NCBI GenBank assembly: GCA_035342095.1
Contig: DAOQWL010000001.1
Coordinates: 1-64,000 of the forward strand
DNA from: PLanc-01 sp035342095
GTDB taxonomy: Bacteria > Planctomycetota > Phycisphaerae > Sedimentisphaerales > Anaerobacaceae
Direction: 5' to 3'
DNA: 64,000 bases
Shown: piece after piece, positions 41,328-49,596 of the stretch
Layout of the letters: the number at the start of each line of letters is the position of its first letter
How positions within the stretch are numbered: position 1 is the stretch's first letter
Position numbers and translations under genes: made by a program
The notes under the pieces: generated by a model
Database searches by the model: none
What the model saw: only the letters and a program-made list of their open reading frames with translations
What the model was told of the DNA's origin: nothing

Positions 41328-44300
41328 ATGCCAGGTAAAGGATTTACACACCTCCATCTGCACAGCCAGTACTCACTGCTCGACGGGGCGATTCAGTTTG
41401 AGCCCTTGTTCAAGCGGTGCAAGAAGCTGGGCATGGATTCGGTGGCGGTGACGGATCACGGCAACATGTTCGGAGCCGTGGAGTTCTACATGAAGGCCAA
41501 GGCCGCCGGGATCAAGCCGATCCTCGGGATCGAGGCCTACATTGCGCCGGGCAGCCGGTTCGACAAGTCCAAGACGTCCATCTCGGACGCGGCGCATCAC
41601 CTCGTCCTGCTGGCGGAGAACCTCACCGGCTACCAGAACCTGCTGAAGCTGGCCAGCACCGGCTACGTCGACGGCTTCTACTACCGACCCCGCATCGACA
41701 AGGAAATCCTCGCCCAGTGCCACGAGGGCCTGATCTGCTCGACCGCCTGCATCAAGGGCGAGGTCACCGCGGCCGTCGCGCGGGGGGACATGAAGGCCGC
41801 CCAGGCTGCGGCTGAGAGCTTCCTGAAGATCTTCGGGCCCGAGCGGTTCTTCATCGAGATCCAGTGTCACAAGGACGAGAATCCCCAGGTCCGCGCCGGC
41901 TGCATCGAGCTGGCCCACAAGCTGGGCGTCGGCCTGGTCGCGACGAACGACGTACACTTCCTCGAAGCGGACGATTACGAGGCGCACAACTGCCTGACCT
42001 GCATCAGCACGGGCAAGCTCGCCACCGACCCCGAGCGGATGGTCTACCCGCCGGGCGTGTACCTCAAGGACGCCGACGAGATGCGGGCGATGTTCCCGGA
42101 GGCGCCTGAGGCGTGCGACAACACGCTGGCGATCGCGGCCCGCTGCAACGTCGAGTTGGACCTCAAGACCCGCCATGCGCCGCGGTTCAGCCCGCCGGAC
42201 GGCTCGACCCCTGAGGACTATCTCCGCCGGCTCTGCTACGATGGGGCCAAGGAACGTTACGGCGAGATCACCGACCGCATCGAGGAGCGGATGGAACGCG
42301 AGCTCCAGGTCATTCAATCGAAGGGCTTCTCCAGCTATTTCTTGATCGTCTGGGACTTCTGCAACTACTCTCGCTCGCGGAACATCCCGGTAGGGGCCAG
42401 GGGCAGCGGCGTCGGCACCCTCGTCGGCTACTGCCTGGGCCTGTGCAATGTCGATCCCCTCAAGTACGACCTGCTGTTCGAGCGGTTCATGGACCCGGCG
42501 CGAAACGAGATGCCCGATATCGACATCGACATGTGTCAGGTCCACCGGCCGGAGGTGATCGAGTACGTGCACAAGAAGTACGGCCAGGTCGCCCAGATCA
42601 TCACGTTCGGCACGATGAAGGCCAAGCTGGTCATTCGCGACGTGTGCCGGGTGCTGGGCGTGGCGGTGGCGGAGGCGGACCGGCTCGCCAAGCTGGTTCC
42701 GTTCTCGCTCGACATGACGCTGGACAAGGCGCTGGAGACGGAGCCCGAGCTCAAGCAGGCATACGATACGAACGACGTGATCCGCAAGGTGATTGACATC
42801 GGGCGCAAGCTCGAGGGCCTCACGCGCCACGCGTCGGTCCATGCGGCGGGCGTCGTGATCGCCGACGAGCCGCTGACGAACTTCGTTCCGCTGTACAAGG
42901 CCCCGGACTCCGACGACGTCATTACGCAGTACGAAGGGCCCATGGTCGAGAAGGTGGGTCTGCTGAAGATGGACTTTCTTGGCCTCAAGACGCTCAGCGT
43001 CCTGGAGCGGGCCCGCCAGCTCATCAAGGCCAAGCACGGGATCGACCTCGATCTGGAGAAGATCGACATCACGGACCCGAAGGTCTTCGAGGTCTTCACG
43101 AAGGGTCGGACCAAGGGCATTTTCCAGTTCGAATCGGGCGGCATGCAGGACATGCTGATGAAGATGCGTCCGGACCGGATCGAGGATCTGATCGCGGCCA
43201 ACGCGCTGTACCGACCCGGCCCGATGACCCTGATCCCCGACTACATCGACCGCAAGCACGGCGCAAAGTGGACCTGTCCCCATCCGATCATGACCGAGGT
43301 GCTCGAGGAGACCTACGGGATCATGTGCATCCACGAGGACGCTCGGATCGCGATGGCCGACGGCAGCGAGAAGCCGATTCGGGACGTGCGGGCGGGCGAC
43401 TGGGTTCACTCGCTGAACCGGGCGACGTCGCAGTTCGAGGCGAAGCCGTGTCACGGCTGTGGCCCCACGCGCCGCGGCGAGGGCGTGAAGATCACGCTGG
43501 AGAACGGCTTCTCCGTCACGCTCACCGACGACCACAGGGTCTACACGTTCGCAGGGATGAAGCAGGCCGGCCAACTCGATGTTGCGGAGGACCTCGTGGC
43601 GGTCGGGCGGCATCTGCCGCAGTCGCGGACGACCGCCAGGCATCTGGCGCCGTGGCTTGGCGCAGATGAGGACGTGGCCTACCTGCTTGGTTCGCTCGTC
43701 GGCGACGGTGCGATGACCGGGAAAGGCGTGTCGTTGGCAACGGGCCGGGAGGAAGATCATCGCAAGCTTCTTGCCTGGATCCACGAGCGATTGCCCTCGT
43801 TGCGCGCTCACGAGTTTTTCCACGGTCGAAGCTGGTACCTGAGTCTGTCGGACCCCCACCTGTTGAACGACGCGGCGCACGGCAACCGCAAGACGCGTCT
43901 GCATCACCTGCTGGAGACGCTGGGGATGAAGGTCCCGGCCCGGCGCAAGGGCGTTCCGCCGGTGATCTTCCGTTGCAGCAGCCGGGTGCGGGCCGCGTTT
44001 CTGGCGGGACTGCTGGACGCGGATGGGTGCACCGCGACGGGGACTCGGAACGCCGGGGTCTGCTTTCTCTCTTCCTGCTCGCGAACGCTGCTGGAGGACG
44101 TTCGTCGTCTCTGTCAGATGGAGGGCATCCCCACGACGATTCGGCCGCAGCGAATTCAGTTCTGGGACCTGGTGACGTTGTCGCGTCTCACGGAACCCTA
44201 CCTGCTGGTGCGCCGGTTCACCGGGCGGTTGACCCGAGGGCAGTCCGTCGGGTGGATTCCGCGATCTCGCCTGCTGGAGGCGGTTCCCGCCGGCGAATCC

Positions 44301-46016
44301 CTGCGGGCGTTTTCCGAACGCACCGGGATCATGCGCGCCGGGATGAACCACGACTTCCCATTCGTCAAGTCGATCACCGCTCGCAAGGCGGGGATCGATC
44401 TCGGCGGCGTTCGCTACTATCGCATTGCGAAGATCGAACGCGTGTACGATCAACAGTTCTACGGGATGTCCGTGGCCGACCATCACAACCTGGTCGCCAA
44501 CGGCATCGTTGTGAAGAACTGCTACCAAGAGCAGGTCATGCGGATCTGCAACCGCATGGGCGACATCCCGCTGCGCGAGGCCTATGCCCTCATCAAGGCG
44601 ATCAGTAAGAAGAAGATTGAAATTATCGCGAAAGAGAAGGAGCGGTTCGTCGCGGGCTGCGTCTCAAAGGGACTCAAAAAGGGCGAGGCGGAGGAGATCT
44701 TCTCGCTGATCGAGCGGTTCGCTGGGTACGGCTTCAACAAGAGCCACTCGACCCGCTATGCGTTCGTCGCCTATCAGACCGCGTATCTCAAGGCCCACTA
44801 TCCCGTGGAGTTCATGGCGGCCCTGCTGACCTACGAAATGGGCGACACGGAGAAGGTCGTCGAGTACATCGGCGAGTGCCGGGAGATGGGCGTCGAAGTC
44901 ATGGCGCCGGACATCAACGAGAGCGACGTCGATTTCACGCCGCTCTATCGCGAGGGTGCGGAGGGCGGCAAGGGCGTCATTCGCTTCGGCTTGGCCGCGG
45001 TCAAGGGCGTCGGCGAGCGGGCGGTCGAGCAGATGATCGTCGCCCGCGACAAGGTGGGGCGGTTCCGCAGCCTGTTCCACTTCTGCGAGAACGTCGATCT
45101 GCGGGCGGTGAACAAGCAAGTGATCGAGGCCCTCATCAAGGGCGGCGCCTTCGACCGTCTCGGCGGCAACCGCAACCAGATGATGCAGGGCCTGGAAAAG
45201 GCCATGCAGATCGGGTCCAGTCTGCAATCGGACAAGGTTCGCGGCCAGATGAATTTCTTCGGCCAGATCGCGGATGAGAGCCAATACGCCGAAGACAGCA
45301 AGGCGCTCCCGGACGTGGCGCCCTGGCCGGAATTGCAGATGCTCGCCTTCGAAAAGCAGGTCCTCGGTTTCTACGTCACGAGCAATCCGCTCAGCCAGCA
45401 CGCGGAGGCGATCAACGACTACTCGACGATCAATACCGCCCGTCTGGCCCAGACGCACACGCCGGGTGAGGGGACCGGCAATGGCAATGGCGGCAACGGC
45501 GGCGAGAAGCAAGTCACCATCGGCGGCATGGTCACGAAGGTCCGCTACAACATCACCAAGAACGGACGCAACGCCGGCGCCAAGATGGCGGTCTTTACGC
45601 TCGAAGACCTGCAGGGCCAGGTCGAGGTCGTCCTGTTCCCCGACGCGCTCGCGGAGTATGGCTCGCTGCTCGTCGAGGACTCCGTCGTCTTCGTCAAGGG
45701 CAAGACCGACTACCGTCGGGAGCGGGCGAACATCCTGGCCTCCGAACTGATCCCGCTGGAGAAGGCCCGCGAGAAGCTTGCCAAGGGGGTTCGGATCCGG
45801 CTGGATGCCCGCGAGGTGACGAAGGAAAGAGTGATGGAGATCCGCAGCGTCTGCCAGTCGCACCGGGGCAGCCGGCCCTTGTCCATGGTCATCGTGACGG
45901 ACCGCGGCCGGGTCCACGCCACCGCCGACCGGACCCTGTGCGTCAATCCGGACATCGAGTTCTGCCGCAAGATGCGACAGCTCGTCGGCGACGAGAACTT
46001 CTCCCTGGCGAAGTGA
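41328..46016 (+). CDS. dnaE: DNA polymerase III alpha subunit containing an intein
   Basis: 1562-residue precursor: 1164 residues of replicative polymerase plus a 398-residue intein. The N-terminal PHP domain begins FTHLHLHSQYSLLDGAI. The palm has the catalytic aspartates in MPDIDIDM near residue 395, preceded by GARGSGVGTLVGYCLG. The intein splits the conserved YGIM/YQEQVM segment (residues 667-1064). The fingers, the GYGFNKSHS helix-hairpin region and a C-terminal OB fold follow. A low-complexity GNGNGGNGGEK linker precedes the OB fold. The enzyme copies the chromosome in the DNA polymerase III core. It must splice to work. It is monocistronic with its own promoter. Confidence 0.96.
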   Translation: MPGKGFTHLHLHSQYSLLDGAIQFEPLFKRCKKLGMDSVAVTDHGNMFGAVEFYMKAKAAGIKPILGIEAYIAPGSRFDKSKTSISDAAHHLVLLAENLTGYQNLLKLASTGYVDGFYYRPRIDKEILAQCHEGLICSTACIKGEVTAAVARGDMKAAQAAAESFLKIFGPERFFIEIQCHKDENPQVRAGCIELAHKLGVGLVATNDVHFLEADDYEAHNCLTCISTGKLATDPERMVYPPGVYLKDADEMRAMFPEAPEACDNTLAIAARCNVELDLKTRHAPRFSPPDGSTPEDYLRRLCYDGAKERYGEITDRIEERMERELQVIQSKGFSSYFLIVWDFCNYSRSRNIPVGARGSGVGTLVGYCLGLCNVDPLKYDLLFERFMDPARNEMPDIDIDMCQVHRPEVIEYVHKKYGQVAQIITFGTMKAKLVIRDVCRVLGVAVAEADRLAKLVPFSLDMTLDKALETEPELKQAYDTNDVIRKVIDIGRKLEGLTRHASVHAAGVVIADEPLTNFVPLYKAPDSDDVITQYEGPMVEKVGLLKMDFLGLKTLSVLERARQLIKAKHGIDLDLEKIDITDPKVFEVFTKGRTKGIFQFESGGMQDMLMKMRPDRIEDLIAANALYRPGPMTLIPDYIDRKHGAKWTCPHPIMTEVLEETYGIMCIHEDARIAMADGSEKPIRDVRAGDWVHSLNRATSQFEAKPCHGCGPTRRGEGVKITLENGFSVTLTDDHRVYTFAGMKQAGQLDVAEDLVAVGRHLPQSRTTARHLAPWLGADEDVAYLLGSLVGDGAMTGKGVSLATGREEDHRKLLAWIHERLPSLRAHEFFHGRSWYLSLSDPHLLNDAAHGNRKTRLHHLLETLGMKVPARRKGVPPVIFRCSSRVRAAFLAGLLDADGCTATGTRNAGVCFLSSCSRTLLEDVRRLCQMEGIPTTIRPQRIQFWDLVTLSRLTEPYLLVRRFTGRLTRGQSVGWIPRSRLLEAVPAGESLRAFSERTGIMRAGMNHDFPFVKSITARKAGIDLGGVRYYRIAKIERVYDQQFYGMSVADHHNLVANGIVVKNCYQEQVMRICNRMGDIPLREAYALIKAISKKKIEIIAKEKERFVAGCVSKGLKKGEAEEIFSLIERFAGYGFNKSHSTRYAFVAYQTAYLKAHYPVEFMAALLTYEMGDTEKVVEYIGECREMGVEVMAPDINESDVDFTPLYREGAEGGKGVIRFGLAAVKGVGERAVEQMIVARDKVGRFRSLFHFCENVDLRAVNKQVIEALIKGGAFDRLGGNRNQMMQGLEKAMQIGSSLQSDKVRGQMNFFGQIADESQYAEDSKALPDVAPWPELQMLAFEKQVLGFYVTSNPLSQHAEAINDYSTINTARLAQTHTPGEGTGNGNGGNGGEKQVTIGGMVTKVRYNITKNGRNAGAKMAVFTLEDLQGQVEVVLFPDALAEYGSLLVEDSVVFVKGKTDYRRERANILASELIPLEKAREKLAKGVRIRLDAREVTKERVMEIRSVCQSHRGSRPLSMVIVTDRGRVHATADRTLCVNPDIEFCRKMRQLVGDENFSLAK
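43326..44519 (+). mobile_element. LAGLIDADG homing-endonuclease intein in DnaE
   Basis: 398 residues inserted in DnaE between YGIM and CYQEQVM. The splicing blocks are present: Cys1 with ARIAMADGSEKPI, block B with TLTDDHRVYT, block F DHHNLVANGIVV, and terminal Asn followed by Cys+1. The penultimate residue is Lys instead of the usual His. Two dodecapeptides, YLLGSLVGDG and FLAGLLDADG, form an apparently intact LAGLIDADG endonuclease, so the intein may still be mobile. Intein-free relatives normally have Val or Leu where Cys+1 stands. Confidence 0.94.
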
Positions 46017-46041
46017 CCACCTTGCGTGTGTCGTCGGCGGG

Positions 46042-46071
46042 TTGACTGCGGAGCGGGACGCACGATATACT
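46042..46071 (+). promoter_or_regulatory. Sigma-70 promoter of the lipoprotein gene
   Basis: TTGACT and TATACT are 18 bp apart and lie about 110 bp upstream of the lipoprotein ATG at 46181. They may drive the following genes up to tmk. Confidence 0.5.
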
Positions 46072-46180
46072 CACTCCTGCTGCCGGGGCATCCGTGAAGT
46101 CGCTGCGGATCGAGCCAGACCTCGCGTTGCGAAAGGCCGTCCGGCTGCGCAGTGCACTCTCAGAGACAGAAAGGTTCAAG

Positions 46181-46549
46181 ATGATGGTTTGGAGCAGGCG
46201 GGTTGTGAGCACGGGAATGGTGGCGGCCGGAGTTGTCGGCCTTTTGATGATCGCGGGGTGCAGCACGACGGCATTCTTGGGCAGAGCCGGCGTGCCGCGA
46301 GGCGCGAAGGTCGTCGGCGGGGGTTTTGCCATCGACTGGGAGGCACCCACGGCCGGGACGGCCTACCTCGTCGAAGAGACGTCGGGCAAGATCATCGAGA
46401 CGCGGTCTCTTGACGAAGACGAGACGCTCGATTTCGATGTGGACCTTTCGGATGACGAGGTGGTGCAAGTGTTCGAGCGGATTACGGGAGTGGAGATGAA
46501 AAAGGCCCGCCTGGTGCTGTACTTCAAGCCGTCGCCGGCCGAGGAGTAG
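46181..46549 (+). CDS. Small lipoprotein of unknown function
   Basis: 122-residue protein with a lipoprotein signal: basic WSRRVV, a hydrophobic core VVGLLMI and the lipobox IAGC near residue 30. The mature part is about 90 residues: a beta-rich AYLVEETSGKIIETRSL segment, an acidic stretch (DEDETLDFDVDLSDDE) and a C-terminal KKARLVLYFKP strand. I recognise no named family. The ATG at 46181 has AAGG upstream; upstream frame extension from GTG 46094 lacks these marks. It is probably the first gene of a run with the next two. Confidence 0.8.
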   Translation: MMVWSRRVVSTGMVAAGVVGLLMIAGCSTTAFLGRAGVPRGAKVVGGGFAIDWEAPTAGTAYLVEETSGKIIETRSLDEDETLDFDVDLSDDEVVQVFERITGVEMKKARLVLYFKPSPAEE

Positions 46550-46554
46550 AACCT

Positions 46555-46818
46555 GTGAGTCGCAGAGATCGGATGCTGGATGACACCACCGCAGAGGCCA
46601 TGGCGGCGCAGCTTCAAGTGCTGCGGCGGATAGGGCCTGCCGGGAGGCTGGCGATGGCATTCGAACTGAGCGACAACCTTCGCTCCCTCGTTGCGGCGGG
46701 CGTTCGACATCGACATCCGCAGTGGGATGATCAGACCGTCGAGCGGGAGACGATTCGCTTGATGATCGGCGACACCCTCTTTCGACGGGCCTATGGGAAT
46801 GGGCTAACTGCGCCATGA
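46555..46818 (+). CDS. Small helical protein preceding a nucleotidyltransferase
   Basis: 87-residue soluble helical protein, rich in Arg and Asp, with LRRIGPAGRLAMAFELSDNLRSLV and a GDTLFRRAYG end. I do not recognise its family. It starts at GTG with GAGGAG overlapping the previous stop, and its stop overlaps the ATG of the nucleotidyltransferase by 4 bp (ATGA). The tight pairing resembles two-gene toxin-antitoxin or nucleotidyltransferase-partner cassettes, but the partner role is inference. Confidence 0.65.
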   Translation: MSRRDRMLDDTTAEAMAAQLQVLRRIGPAGRLAMAFELSDNLRSLVAAGVRHRHPQWDDQTVERETIRLMIGDTLFRRAYGNGLTAP

Positions 46819-47402
46819 CGACTCAGAAGGAGTTCCTCGGGCGGTTGATCCAGCTTCTCGACGAGGCAGAGATCCCTTACATGGTGGTCGGCTCCGTCGG
46901 CAGCAGCGTTCACGGGCGTCCCCGGGCAACTCACGATGCGGATGTCGTGATTGACCCCACGCCTGGGCAAATCGAGTCTCTCCTCGATCTTCTGGAAGGG
47001 GGCAACTACGTCAGTCGGGATGCGGCACGCGAGGCATTGTGCCGCCGGACGATGTTCAATGTCGTGGATTTGAACGGAGGCTGGAAGGCGGACTTCATCA
47101 TTCGCAAAGACAGGCCCTTCAGCCGGCAGGAGTTCGAGCGTCGTTGTCAGGTCGATGCGATGGGCCAGGTACTATGGGTGGTTTCTCCGGAAGATGTGAT
47201 TCTCAGCAAGCTGGAATGGATGAAAGGACGCGAGTCCGACGTGCAGTATTCCGATGCGGTCGGCGTGGCCGCCGCACAATGGGGAAGCCTTGACCTGGAG
47301 TACCTCCAGAAGTGGGCTGGAGAGCTGGGTGTTCGCGACGAGTTGATCGAAGTGCTGGAGCAGGCCGAGGCAGAGAGTGAGCAGTGCGACCGTGAGCCGT
47401 GA
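46815..47402 (+). CDS. Nucleotidyltransferase-fold protein (AbiEii/DUF-type)
   Basis: 195-residue nucleotidyltransferase-superfamily protein. The signature MVVGSVGSSVHGRPRATHDADVVI contains GSX10DXD (the second Gly-Ser pair and the DAD triad), and a third strand carries ADFIIRK, giving the third acidic residue. The later part has SPEDVILSKLEWMKG, a stretch common in AbiEii-like and related nucleotidyltransferases. Such proteins often act as toxins or antitoxins that modify tRNA or a protein partner. It overlaps the preceding 87-residue gene by 4 bp. The tmk start overlaps its end. Confidence 0.8.
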   Translation: MTTQKEFLGRLIQLLDEAEIPYMVVGSVGSSVHGRPRATHDADVVIDPTPGQIESLLDLLEGGNYVSRDAAREALCRRTMFNVVDLNGGWKADFIIRKDRPFSRQEFERRCQVDAMGQVLWVVSPEDVILSKLEWMKGRESDVQYSDAVGVAAAQWGSLDLEYLQKWAGELGVRDELIEVLEQAEAESEQCDREP

Positions 47403-48066
47403 CGAAATCGCAAATCGAAAATCGCAAATCGAAAATCCGAGGGGTCTTTTCCTCGTCCTGGACGGTCCGGACGGTTGCGGCAAGAGCAGCCAGTCCCGGA
47501 TGCTGATGGACTGGCTGGCGAGCCGCGGCGTGGAGGCGGTGGGTTTCCGCGACCCCGGGACCACGACCATCGGCGAGAAGATCCGCGACATCCTGCTGAG
47601 CCCGGCGCACGACGCGATGACGACGCCCGCCGAGGTCTTGCTGTACATGGCTGCACGGGTGCAACTGTGGTCGGAGCGGATCTCGCCGGCCCTTCAGGCG
47701 GGCCAGTGTGTGGTCATGGACCGCTGGCTCTCCAGCACGTGTGCCTACCAGGGTTATGCAGGCGGCTTCGGCGTCGAGAAGGTGATCGACATCGCGAACG
47801 ACGCGCTGGAGCGGGTCTGGCCGGACCTGACGATCATCCTGGACGTGGATCTCAAGACCGCGGCCCAGCGTCTCAATCGCGAGTTGGATCGTATGGAACG
47901 AAAGGGCGACGACTACCACGCCCGCGTCCGGGAGGGATTCCTGAGCCTGGCGAAGGGCAGGCCGGGATTCGCGGTAATCGACGCGACCGCCAGTCCCGAG
48001 ACGGTGCACAAATCGGTCGTTGCGATCGTCGAGAAGGTGTTGGGAGCGGGATCGCATCGCTCGTAG
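47377..48066 (+). CDS. tmk: Thymidylate kinase
   Basis: 229-residue dTMP kinase, making dTDP for DNA synthesis. The P-loop GPDGCGKSSQ is at about residues 29-38. FRDPGTT replaces the usual REPGGT motif, MDRWLSST corresponds to the DRY region, and a lid-like LNRELDRMERKGDDY follows. GTG 47377 (overlapping the nucleotidyltransferase gene by 26 bp) or GTG 47392 can start it. The first 20 codons include a tandem 14-bp repeat AATCGCAAATCGAA (47404-47438) that belongs to the AT-rich dispersed family; this leaves a non-homologous N-terminal tail. It is located with holB, ricT and metG, a conserved replication/translation group. Confidence 0.92.
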   Translation: MSSATVSRDEIANRKSQIENPRGLFLVLDGPDGCGKSSQSRMLMDWLASRGVEAVGFRDPGTTTIGEKIRDILLSPAHDAMTTPAEVLLYMAARVQLWSERISPALQAGQCVVMDRWLSSTCAYQGYAGGFGVEKVIDIANDALERVWPDLTIILDVDLKTAAQRLNRELDRMERKGDDYHARVREGFLSLAKGRPGFAVIDATASPETVHKSVVAIVEKVLGAGSHRS

Positions 48067-48069
48067 CAG

Positions 48070-48220
48070 CAGTGCGCCGTCCACGTTGGTTCGGTGGGCA
48101 GCCTATCGGCGTATGGCTTGTTCGGAGTTCCGCGTTTACGCGGTCTTCACCCGCCTGAAGGCGGAACTCCCAACGGTGTCCGTGACGGTTGCCCAGTATT
48201 TCAAGCTGGACGGCGCAGTA
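48070..48220. repeat. MITE-like element with TACTACGCCGTCCA-type inverted ends, copy 3
   Basis: CAGTGCGCCGTCCA and TGGACGGCGCAGTA bound a 151-bp unit starting 3 bp after the tmk stop. The inside (CGGAGTTCCGCGTTTACGCG to CGCCTGAAGGCGGAACTCCC) is the reverse complement of copy 2 with few changes. GTAGGGTGCGCACCACGCACC follows. The rest of the 323-bp gap before holB carries the GAGGAAGACAACGCCCTACG motif also found at 22841. Confidence 0.7.
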
Positions 48221-48389
48221 GGGTGCGCACCACGCACCATCTGTCCCCTGTCAGAGGAAGACAACGCCCTACGGCGTCACCACGAACCGGCCCGGGAAAA
48301 GACCGTGTGCATGACGCCTCCGGCGTGTTATGATGAGCCGCTATCGATGAGAATCTGAAATCAGCAATCTCCAGTTGAAGACCTGAGAT

Positions 48390-49580
48390 ATGTCGTTGAA
48401 AGACGTTTTTTGCCAGGACCGGGCCGTCGGGCTCTTGCAGCGGGGTCTCGCGGCGGACCGTGCGGCCCATGCGTACCTGTTCGCCGGGCCGGACGGCGTG
48501 GGCAAGTACAAGACCGCCTGCGAATGGGCCCGGCTCTTGCTGTGCCATAAACCGACGTGTGGCACCCCCGCCCCCGGGGGTGGCCCCAGCCGGGGGCGGC
48601 CGGGCTACATTGAGGGATCTCAACACGAAGCGGAAGGGCCCTTTGCCGACAGTTGCGGTTCGTGCCAGTCCTGCACCCTGATGGACGCGGGCTCCCATCC
48701 CGACTACGCCCACGTGTACAAGGAACTGCTCCAGTACACCGAAGGCAACAAGGACAAGAAGACGCCTGTGGACCTGGCGATCGACGTGATCCGCGAGTTC
48801 CTGATCGAGCAGGTCGCAGGCAGGCCGACGCTCTCGACGCGGAGAGTCTTCGTCGTCAGCGAAGCGGAGAAGCTCAACGCGAACTCGCAGAACGCCTTGC
48901 TCAAGGTGCTGGAGGAGCCGCCTTCGTACTGCACCATCATCCTGTTGTGTACTCGTCTGGAGCAGCTTTTGCCGACGATTCGGTCGCGATGCCAGCTCAT
49001 CCGGTTCGGGCCGGTCGAGGAAAGGCGGATCATCGAGCGGTTGAAGGCAGAAGGGCTCGGCTCCACGGAGGCGACGTTCTTCGCCCGCCTGGCGCAGGGC
49101 AGTCTGGGACTGGCGTGCCAATGGTCCCGCCTCGAACGCGACGGCGCGGGGCTCTTCGCGAGCAAGCGACAACTCGTCGTCTCGTTGACGGACCTGAACC
49201 TGGCGGACGTGCCTGCGATCGTCGAGCGAATCCAGGAGGCGACGAAGGAACTGGCTGCGGCCTGGGGGAGCCTCGACAAGGCGACGAGCAAGAGCGACCT
49301 CACCCGACGGGCCCAGAGGACGATGATCCGCATGCTTATCGCCGCGCTGTACGACGTGACGATCCACCACGTCGCGCCGCAGCGGGCGCTGGTCAACGCG
49401 GACCAGGGGGCGCAGATCGCCTCGCTGGCCCGGCGCCTGGGACCCGAGCAGGCCATCGAGGGCGTCCGCGAGGGTTGCGAGATGCTCCGCTGGCTCGAGG
49501 ACAACACCAACGAGCGTCTAATTCTGGAGCGGCTATTGTTCCGCCTGTCTCGCGCCGCTATAATGGCCGGACCGTGTTAA
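48390..49580 (+). CDS. holB: DNA polymerase III delta-prime subunit
   Basis: 396-residue clamp-loader subunit of the AAA+ family. It has a Walker A-like GPDGVGKYKT (residues 33-42), a zinc module with Cys52 and later CGSCQSC (89-95), the RRVFVVSEAEKLNANSQNALLKVLEEPP region, and SRC in IRSRCQLI (Arg-rich finger motif SRC). Residues 57-73 are an extra Gly/Pro/Arg-rich loop encoded by a 50-bp palindromic repeat (48559-48608) that separates the first Cys from the others of the zinc module. Residues up to 87 are also atypical. The frame is kept, so the product is probably functional. It starts the run holB-ricT-metG, an order known in other bacteria. Confidence 0.92.
   Translation: MSLKDVFCQDRAVGLLQRGLAADRAAHAYLFAGPDGVGKYKTACEWARLLLCHKPTCGTPAPGGGPSRGRPGYIEGSQHEAEGPFADSCGSCQSCTLMDAGSHPDYAHVYKELLQYTEGNKDKKTPVDLAIDVIREFLIEQVAGRPTLSTRRVFVVSEAEKLNANSQNALLKVLEEPPSYCTIILLCTRLEQLLPTIRSRCQLIRFGPVEERRIIERLKAEGLGSTEATFFARLAQGSLGLACQWSRLERDGAGLFASKRQLVVSLTDLNLADVPAIVERIQEATKELAAAWGSLDKATSKSDLTRRAQRTMIRMLIAALYDVTIHHVAPQRALVNADQGAQIASLARRLGPEQAIEGVREGCEMLRWLEDNTNERLILERLLFRLSRAAIMAGPC
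48559..48608. repeat. Palindromic GC repeat inserted in frame in holB
   Basis: 50 bp starting GTGGCACCCCCGCCCCCGGG and ending GGGGGCGGCCGGGCTAC. It matches the reverse complement of 22288-22342, inside a non-coding MITE-like unit. It encodes a Gly/Pro/Arg loop in the zinc module of the delta-prime subunit. Confidence 0.7.
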
Positions 49581-49596
49581 GATAGGATGGTCACAG

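Noticed and set aside
41373..44528. Open frame of over 1000 codons antisense to dnaE
   Set aside because: It mirrors the coding strand of dnaE, has no recognisable domain and is the usual effect of a high-GC third codon position. The same holds for long antisense frames at 10-1917, 12648-14612, 14745-16244, 44664-45917 and 49591-52602.
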